A stretch of 64,000 nucleotides of DNA, from the NCBI GenBank assembly GCA_035545855.1, contig DASZXK010000094.1, positions 1 to 64,000 on the forward strand. Reading direction: 5' to 3'. Below the pieces are notes generated by a model that was not told the DNA's origin, did not search any database, and saw only the letters and a program-made list of their open reading frames with translations. Numbering within the stretch: the first letter of the stretch is position 1; the number at the start of each line of letters is the position of its first letter. The translations under genes and the position numbers were made by a program. Positions 58,827 through 64,000 of the stretch are shown piece after piece. The stretch comes from DASZVB01 sp035545855. GTDB lineage: Bacteria; Myxococcota_A; Polyangia; Polyangiales; Polyangiaceae.

Positions 58827-61361
58827 ATGAAGACGGCCATCCAGTCGCTCGTGGGGCTCGCCCTCCTCGTGGTCGCGTGTTCGGCGCCGACGAAGGACGC
58901 CGAGAAGGGCAACGAGGGCGGCGCCGCGGGGAGCGCCGCGGACGCCGGAAGCGGCGCCGGGGCGGGCGGCACCGCCGGAGCTCCGGACGGCGGAGAGACC
59001 GACGGCGGAACGCCGGACGGGGGCGCGTGTCAGGGCGCGACGGACGTCGGCACCTGCGAGGGGGACACGGTCGTCTTCTGCAAGGACGGCGCGCTCACCC
59101 GCGTGGACTGCGCCCAGATCGGTTCGACGTGCGGCGTCGTCGACGGCAAGGCCGACTGCACGGACACGGGACGCTCGGCCTCGTGCGGAAGCCTCACCGT
59201 GCTCGGCACGTGCGAGGGCGCCGTCCTGAAGTACTGCGACGAGAGCGGCCTCACCGCCGTGCCGCGCGAGATCGACTGCGCGGCGTACGGCCAGAAGTGC
59301 GACCCGACGGGCGCGACGGACGGCGGCGCGATCTGCGTTCCTCAGGGCCCTTGCCCGAGCGGCCTCACCGAGGCCGGCAAGTGCACCGGCAACACCCTCA
59401 CCTTCTGCGAGGACTCGGAGCAGTACACGTTCGATTGCGGCGTCGACCAGTGCCAGACGGCGGGCGGCTTCGCCGATTGCTTCGTCGTCGGCACGACGAC
59501 CGGCTGCGGCACGGAGACGCGCGAAGGGCGCTGCGACGGCCAGGTGCGCGTGAACTGCCAGGGCGTCGCGCCTCCCGGGAACGATCTCACCACGGGCGTC
59601 GTCGCGCGCGAGGACTGCGCACAGCTCGGGCTCGAGTGTCGCTCGGACGGCGTCGGGTTCCGGTGCCTCCCGCCGACGAAGTGTTCGGTCACGTGCCCGA
59701 GCGGCACGACCTGCACCGGGGGTCGCTGCGCGCCGACGACCCCACCCGACAAGGACTGGACCTTCATGGTCTACATGATCGGGAACAACAACCTGTCTCG
59801 AGCCGCCTGGTCGGACATCAACGAGATGGAGACGGTCGGCTCCACTTCCAGCGTGAACATCGTCGCCGAGATCGAGTTCTCGGAGCAGTACTCCTGGAAC
59901 CTCAGTGACAACCTGCTCGGGACGACGTTCCGGCTCCCCGTCAGCTACGACGGCGACCCGTCCTCGGCGCCGAGCTTCGCGGATTCGGACCAGCTCGGCG
60001 ACGTCAACATGAGCGACCCGACGCAGCTCACGCAGTTCATCCGCTGGGGCGTGGAGCACTACCCCGCGAAGCACTACGCGCTCGTGATGTGGAACCACGG
60101 CGCCGGCTACAACGAGGCGTTCACCGACGGCGGCAAGGTCATGTCGCTGAAGGACCTCGTCACGGGCATCCGGGACTCCGGAGAGCACCTGGATCTCCTC
60201 GGCTTCGACGCCTGCCTCATGGGCATGCACGAGGTCGCCTACGCGATGCGCGGCGTGGCGGACTTCATGGTCGGCTCGGAGGAAGTGGAGCCGGGCGGGG
60301 GTTACCCGTACGGCGCCGTCCTGCAGCACCTCGTGGACGATCCGTCGCTCACCGGGCAGGCGCTCGGCACCGCGATCGTGGACGAGTACACGACTTCGTA
60401 TTCCGGGGACTATCGACCGTACAGCGTCACGAACGCCGTCCTCGATCTCTCGAAGGCAGAAGAGACGCAAGGGTACGTGAGCGATCTCGCCGGCGCTCTC
60501 CGGAAGGACCTCCCCGGAAAGCGCGCCGCCGCCCGTTCGCTCCTGGACTCCTCGGACCTCCTCCGCTTCACGCAGAAGGAGTCCACGGACGTCATCAGCA
60601 TCCTGAACACGTTCGGCACGTTCGGATCGGCGACGGGCCCCGCCGCGACCGCGTTCTCCGCGTACCTCGGCGGCACCGGCATGGTCGTGCACAGCCAGGC
60701 CATCGGGGACGTCTCGGACGCCAGGGGACTCGCGCTGTTCCTTCCCCAGAGCGGGAGCGGCTACTTCTACTCGACGGGAGCCATCGAGGGGTACAAGAGC
60801 CGGACGTCCTTCCTGCCGATGCAGGCGTGGACGAGCTTCGCGACGGCGGTGAAGTCGGACGAGACGCCGCCCACACCCGGAACCGGCGCCGTGGATCACT
60901 TCTCCGTGGTGCTCGAGTGGGGGAACGCCGTGAACAGCGACACGTCCGGGGCCGACCTCGACCTCTACGTGTTCGAGCCCAGCGGTGACTTCGGAACGCC
61001 GGCGAAGGGCTCCGTCAGCGGGAGCGGGCTCCTCTCCCCCGATTCCTACGAATCCGGCGTCTCGAAGGAATCCTACGAGCTCGCGGCGAACCACGAGACG
61101 GGCACGTACGTCGTCATCGCGCGCTTCTATCAGGGTCCGAGCGGAGAGGTCGCGTACCCGACCCTCCAGGTCTTCCGCCCGGATCTTCCGGGAGGCAGCC
61201 GCACGCTCCTCCGGGCGAAGACGGTGAACCGGAAGCTCACGCAGGTGCCGATGGACAACTCGAAGCCGTTGAACGGGAAGATCGACGCGACGAACTTCCA
61301 GGGCGTCCTCCGGCTCGACTACTCGAACCTCTGGTACGCGACCACGATCGAGGTCAAATGA
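58827..61361 (+). CDS. Clostripain-type (C11) protease lipoprotein
   Basis: 844-residue secreted lipoprotein (lipobox LLVVACSA). Residues of about 55-305 contain four tandem Cys-rich modules of about 50 residues (each beginning GTCEG, GTCEG, GKCTG, GRCDG). The caspase-like C11 domain follows: WTFMVYMIGNNNLS, catalytic His424 in MWNHGAGY and Cys463 in GFDACLMGMHE, and the EEVEPGGGYPY loop. These proteases cleave after Arg or Lys. A C-terminal beta domain (VDHFSVVLEWGNAVNSDTSG, DLDLYVFEPSG) resembles a pre-peptidase/PPC-like module. An in-frame GTG at 58821 is the alternative start. Third gene of the coupled operon. Confidence 0.9.
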   Translation: MKTAIQSLVGLALLVVACSAPTKDAEKGNEGGAAGSAADAGSGAGAGGTAGAPDGGETDGGTPDGGACQGATDVGTCEGDTVVFCKDGALTRVDCAQIGSTCGVVDGKADCTDTGRSASCGSLTVLGTCEGAVLKYCDESGLTAVPREIDCAAYGQKCDPTGATDGGAICVPQGPCPSGLTEAGKCTGNTLTFCEDSEQYTFDCGVDQCQTAGGFADCFVVGTTTGCGTETREGRCDGQVRVNCQGVAPPGNDLTTGVVAREDCAQLGLECRSDGVGFRCLPPTKCSVTCPSGTTCTGGRCAPTTPPDKDWTFMVYMIGNNNLSRAAWSDINEMETVGSTSSVNIVAEIEFSEQYSWNLSDNLLGTTFRLPVSYDGDPSSAPSFADSDQLGDVNMSDPTQLTQFIRWGVEHYPAKHYALVMWNHGAGYNEAFTDGGKVMSLKDLVTGIRDSGEHLDLLGFDACLMGMHEVAYAMRGVADFMVGSEEVEPGGGYPYGAVLQHLVDDPSLTGQALGTAIVDEYTTSYSGDYRPYSVTNAVLDLSKAEETQGYVSDLAGALRKDLPGKRAAARSLLDSSDLLRFTQKESTDVISILNTFGTFGSATGPAATAFSAYLGGTGMVVHSQAIGDVSDARGLALFLPQSGSGYFYSTGAIEGYKSRTSFLPMQAWTSFATAVKSDETPPTPGTGAVDHFSVVLEWGNAVNSDTSGADLDLYVFEPSGDFGTPAKGSVSGSGLLSPDSYESGVSKESYELAANHETGTYVVIARFYQGPSGEVAYPTLQVFRPDLPGGSRTLLRAKTVNRKLTQVPMDNSKPLNGKIDATNFQGVLRLDYSNLWYATTIEVK

Positions 61362-61867
61362 ACGCGCGCGTCGTCGCGATCGGCCTGGCGCTGCTCGGCG
61401 TCGCGTGCCAGGGCTCCTCGGGCGGCTCGCCTCCGGCAACGAGCGCGAACGGCCCGGCGAATCCGGAACCGACCGCCGTCGTGAATCCGGAGCCGACCGC
61501 CGTCGTGAATCCGGAGCCGTCCGGCCCGACCGGACCCGCCACGTCGTCGACGCCCGCGCCCTCGGGCACGCTCACGGTCGCGGCGATTTCGGCCATGGGC
61601 CCCGGCGCGCGCGGCTCCGTGCGCGGCGTGTTCCTCGGCTGGAACGGCTCGTGTCGGGACGAACCGCCGACACGGTCCGCGTGGATGCTGGGCGACGGCC
61701 CCGGAAAGGACGCGCCGTGCGTCTACGTGGACGGGCCGATGCCTCCCGGTGTCTCGCCCGGCGCTCCACCTCCCGAGCCGGTCTGGGTGCGAATCGACGC
61801 GGAAGTGCGGAGCGCGGGCCCGGCACGCTTCCTGGTCGGGACCAACGTCACGCGGGAGGCGCCGTGA
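61358..61867 (+). CDS. Lipoprotein with 8-residue repeats
   Basis: 169-residue lipoprotein (lipobox LLGVACQ). The linker contains NPEPTAVV repeats. The C-terminal domain (AISAMGPGARGSVRGVFLGW, CRDEPPTRSAWMLGDG, VWVRIDAEVRSAGPARFL) resembles an OB-fold-like small domain; this is a guess. The ATG overlaps the protease stop (ATGA). Fourth gene of the operon. Confidence 0.7.
   Translation: MNARVVAIGLALLGVACQGSSGGSPPATSANGPANPEPTAVVNPEPTAVVNPEPSGPTGPATSSTPAPSGTLTVAAISAMGPGARGSVRGVFLGWNGSCRDEPPTRSAWMLGDGPGKDAPCVYVDGPMPPGVSPGAPPPEPVWVRIDAEVRSAGPARFLVGTNVTREAP
61460..61519 (+). repeat. 24-bp tandem repeat in lipoprotein linker
   Basis: Two and a half nearly identical 24-bp units encode NPEPTAVV. 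The two full units differ by one silent base. Confidence 0.85.
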
Positions 61868-62406
61868 GCGCCCGCCGCGTCGTGGCCGGCGCCGCGACGA
61901 TCGCCGCGCTCGCGAGCCTCGTCGTGTCCTTTCGTGGTCGCGACGCCTCGAAGACGGCGGAGCCCCCCCCGACGAGCGCCGCGAAGGTCGATCCAACGGC
62001 GAGCACGGCCGCGCGAGCGCCGACGGACCGCGGCGTCGCCTCCCCCGAGCTCCCGACACGGGCTCCGAAGCCGGTCACCGAGGGACAGCAGGCGCTCACC
62101 GAGTCGAAGATCCCTGCCCTCGCCGCGCTCTCGATCGATCGCCAGGGCTCCCCGCGGGAGTGGCTCTCGTCCACCGCACGGCCGGATCGCGCGTCGCGCG
62201 ACGCGCAGCTCGGGACGCTCTCGACCCGGGCACGCGCGCACCTGAATGCGCTCCGGGATCGGCGCGCCGCGAGCACGGATCCGGTGGAACGAGCTCGCCT
62301 GGACGACGCCATCCGCACGATCGAGCGGAACGAGGCGGAGCGTTCCGCCATCGTGTCTCGAACGGTCCGGGACGAGTCCCGGCCGTTCGCCGAGCGCGCA
62401 CGCTGA
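61864..62406 (+). CDS. Small membrane-anchored helical protein
   Basis: 180-residue protein with one N-terminal hydrophobic segment (VVAGAATIAALASLVVSF) that probably acts as an uncleaved anchor, a Pro/Ala/Thr linker and a basic helical C-terminus (ARAHLNALRDRRAASTDPVE, RLDDAIRTIERNEAERSAIV). No family recognised. GTG overlaps the upstream stop as GTGA. Last gene of the protease operon, followed by a terminator hairpin. Confidence 0.65.
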   Translation: MSARRVVAGAATIAALASLVVSFRGRDASKTAEPPPTSAAKVDPTASTAARAPTDRGVASPELPTRAPKPVTEGQQALTESKIPALAALSIDRQGSPREWLSSTARPDRASRDAQLGTLSTRARAHLNALRDRRAASTDPVERARLDDAIRTIERNEAERSAIVSRTVRDESRPFAERAR

Positions 62407-62424
62407 TTCCGCCTCGTGCGCCGG

Positions 62425-62449
62425 CTCGGGCCGCCCAAGGGAGCCCGAG
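62425..62449. terminator. Hairpin between convergent operon end and sulfotransferase gene
   Basis: CTCGGGC-11-GCCCGAG, a perfect 7-bp stem in the 84-bp gap between the convergent genes. It probably ends the protease operon. Confidence 0.5.
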
Positions 62450-62490
62450 AGCACGTCGAAGCGTCCCTCGAGCGTTCCCGCCGTCCGAGC

Positions 62491-63261
62491 TCAGCGAGCC
62501 CCGGCGCGGAACGCCGCCGAGACGCGGGCGTCTTCGGCGACGAGCGCGGGGAGCAGCGTGCGGTGCACGTCGTCGAGCTTGGCGAGCAGCGCCGTGGAGA
62601 GCGGAAGCCCGCGGTCGACCGTGTCGTGGAGCTCGTCGCACACGGCCTGCGCTGCCTGTCCGATGGAGAGATCCGTCGCGGAGTCGAAGCGACGGTGTTC
62701 CGGACGAACGGCGTCCGCGCCTCGAGCCGGATCTCCCCGTCCGAGGAAGCGAATCACGTCCGGGATGAGCACGTCGGGCTCGCGGAGGAGCCGGTCCTGA
62801 GTCTCGAAGCGCGCCGGGTAGCGCCGGATGGCGACGTCCTTCACCAGGGAGTGATTTTCCGCCCACCATTCGAGCGCGGGATCGAGGCGCGCGGGCGGGC
62901 CGCGCCCGGTCGCGTCCTCGAGCGCGTGGAGGCGTCTCATCGCGACGACGTACTCGCCGACGGGGCGCATCGTGACGAGCACCTTGCCGATGAATGCGCG
63001 ATCCGTGCGCGTGACGCCCGCGGGATGGAGCTCGCCGACGCACCCCTCGATCTGCTCCGGGAACACGTACCTTCCGGTCTTCGGGCTGGGATTCGTCGCG
63101 AAGTAGATCCCTTGCCGGAGCGAGGCCTCGAAGGATTCCCCTTCCCCCGGCGACGCGGGATCCGCCGACGGCGCGAGACCGAACGGCGGAACCCCGGCGG
63201 CGATCAGGATCTGCATCCAGAGCGCCGTTCCCGATTGCTTCGAGCCGGTGAGGACGAGCAC
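62491..63261 (-). CDS. Sulfotransferase-like protein
   Basis: 256-residue protein with the PAPS-type P-loop LTGSKQSGTALWMQILIAAG and the 3'-phosphate-binding-like segment KVLVTMRPVGEYVVAMRRL. This fits cytoplasmic sulfotransferases that sulfate glycans or small molecules. The usual Ser after the Arg in the second motif is not obvious. GTG start with AGGGGGAG upstream. It follows the dioxygenase gene by 10 bp, forming an operon. Confidence 0.7.
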   Translation of the reverse strand: MLVLTGSKQSGTALWMQILIAAGVPPFGLAPSADPASPGEGESFEASLRQGIYFATNPSPKTGRYVFPEQIEGCVGELHPAGVTRTDRAFIGKVLVTMRPVGEYVVAMRRLHALEDATGRGPPARLDPALEWWAENHSLVKDVAIRRYPARFETQDRLLREPDVLIPDVIRFLGRGDPARGADAVRPEHRRFDSATDLSIGQAAQAVCDELHDTVDRGLPLSTALLAKLDDVHRTLLPALVAEDARVSAAFRAGAR

Positions 63262-63271
63262 CGACTCCCCC

Positions 63272-63943
63272 TCAGGTCTCGGCCCAGCCGCGGAGGAGCG
63301 CGGCGTGGATCTCGCGCAGCGCCTCCACGTCTTCCGGAGTCCCGCCGTTCTGCTCGATCCGCGCAGTCGTTCGGCCGAGACGATGAAGGAGCGCCCGCTG
63401 CTCCGCGCTCCGGAGCAAGCTCTGCACCCAGGTGACCGCGACGAAGCGCGACCCTCGCGTCACGCGCTCGACGGAGTGTCGCTGGCCCGCCGAGTAGACG
63501 AGCGCGGATCCCGCCGGTCCGCGGCAACTGACGCGCCCTTCGGGCGTATCCACCACGAGATCGCCGCCCGAGTACTCGTCCGGGTCGTTCAGGAACACCG
63601 TCACGGCGACGTCGGCGCGGACGCGCGGCCACTCGGGGAAGATCGGGGCGTCGTGGTGCGGTCCGTAGCCCATCCCGGCGTCGTATCGCATGAGCTGCGG
63701 GCGCACGACGCGAAGCGGCTCCACCGCCGCGACGAACTCCGGGGACGCGAGGAGCGCCCGCTGGATCGCGTCCCCGCCGGACTCGCCGATGGCCGACCCT
63801 CTCGGGAGCTGGAGGACGTGCTTCACCGAGCGCGCGGCGCCCTCCGCCGAGACGCGTCCGTCCACGAACTCGGCCCCGCGGAGCGCCTCGACGAGCGGCG
63901 CGATCACCTCTCGCGGAACGACGTTCGGAACGAGGAGCCGCAT
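63272..63943 (-). CDS. PKHD-type Fe(II)/2-oxoglutarate dioxygenase
   Basis: 223-residue protein of the PiuC/YbiX type. GPHHDAPIFPEW supplies the His-x-Asp iron ligands, YSGGDLVV lies in the double-stranded beta-helix core, and QRHSVERVTRGSRFVAVTW supplies the distal His and the Arg that binds 2-oxoglutarate. It should hydroxylate a substrate using Fe(II), O2 and 2-oxoglutarate. Length matches the family. Coupled to the sulfotransferase gene, which suggests sequential tailoring of one molecule, though PiuC itself is linked to iron uptake elsewhere. Confidence 0.87.
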   Translation of the reverse strand: MRLLVPNVVPREVIAPLVEALRGAEFVDGRVSAEGAARSVKHVLQLPRGSAIGESGGDAIQRALLASPEFVAAVEPLRVVRPQLMRYDAGMGYGPHHDAPIFPEWPRVRADVAVTVFLNDPDEYSGGDLVVDTPEGRVSCRGPAGSALVYSAGQRHSVERVTRGSRFVAVTWVQSLLRSAEQRALLHRLGRTTARIEQNGGTPEDVEALREIHAALLRGWAET

Positions 63944-64000
63944 GCCCGAAGGATACCGGAGGTGCGCCGGCGGTGTCGCCTGTCGCGGGGCGAAGAGGTC
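63944..64000. other. Right edge, no gene seen
   Basis: Short region upstream of the minus-strand dioxygenase gene; it should contain its promoter, but no motif stands out. Confidence 0.4.

Overview
This is a very GC-rich, gene-dense bacterial window that looks like a myxobacterium (Myxococcota, probably Polyangiales/Sorangiineae). The signs are a Hanks-type Ser/Thr kinase, many secreted lipoproteins with Gly/Ser-rich linkers, Cys-rich modules, an RCC1-repeat lipoprotein, FG-GAP and VWA lipoproteins, DUF1566 and DUF3943 proteins, and an ECF sigma/anti-sigma operon. I read 63 protein-coding genes. I saw no rRNA, tRNA, CRISPR array, insertion sequence or phage gene.

Layout. 258-3733 (-): a four-gene overlapping operon of ECF sigma factor, zinc-finger anti-sigma factor, a secreted beta-rich protein and a Kazal-domain lipoprotein. 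3965-5476: a glutathione S-transferase divergent from a WYL-domain repressor, with a palindromic operator between them. 5634-19085: a modular cluster of about 13 genes for making or decorating a glycan or small molecule. It has TylF-, FkbM- and Methyltransf_24-type methyltransferases, a hexapeptide acyltransferase, two paralogous GT2-like proteins, a GT4, two radical-SAM enzymes, a PIG-L deacetylase and a D-aminoacylase-like amidohydrolase, arranged as short translationally coupled operons on both strands.

19125-30062: a small orphan gene, a kinase with a histone-H1-like tail, Cys-rich and VWA lipoproteins, a nucleotidyl cyclase fused to a YHS domain, a GYF/GAF-like protein, a GT2-type protein with an unclear start, a DUF3943 outer-membrane protein and an EEP-family lipoprotein. 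30137-38339: a PAP2-like protein coupled to a DUF6544-like membrane protein, hemerythrin, PEP synthase (ppsA), an omptin-like outer-membrane protease, a coiled-coil protein and a methyltransferase. 38380-56912: secreted lipoproteins and enzymes (FG-GAP, esterase, RCC1, DUF1566, PHM-like copper monooxygenase, alpha/beta hydrolase, phosphoesterase), two OsmC proteins, a SulP transporter, paired CBS-domain proteins and a VOC protein.

57065-62406 (+): five tightly coupled genes for exported proteins (two paralogous helical proteins, a clostripain-type protease lipoprotein with four Cys-rich modules, a small lipoprotein and a small membrane-anchored protein). With the 5.6-19 kb cluster, this is my best candidate for an undescribed system. 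62491-63943 (-): a sulfotransferase-like protein and a PKHD-type dioxygenase.

A perfect palindrome, CGCAAGCCTTGCG, occurs in three intergenic regions (19501, 28566, 35352), with degenerate versions at two more. It is the most notable non-coding signal. Products are assigned from sequence motifs read by eye; no database search was run.
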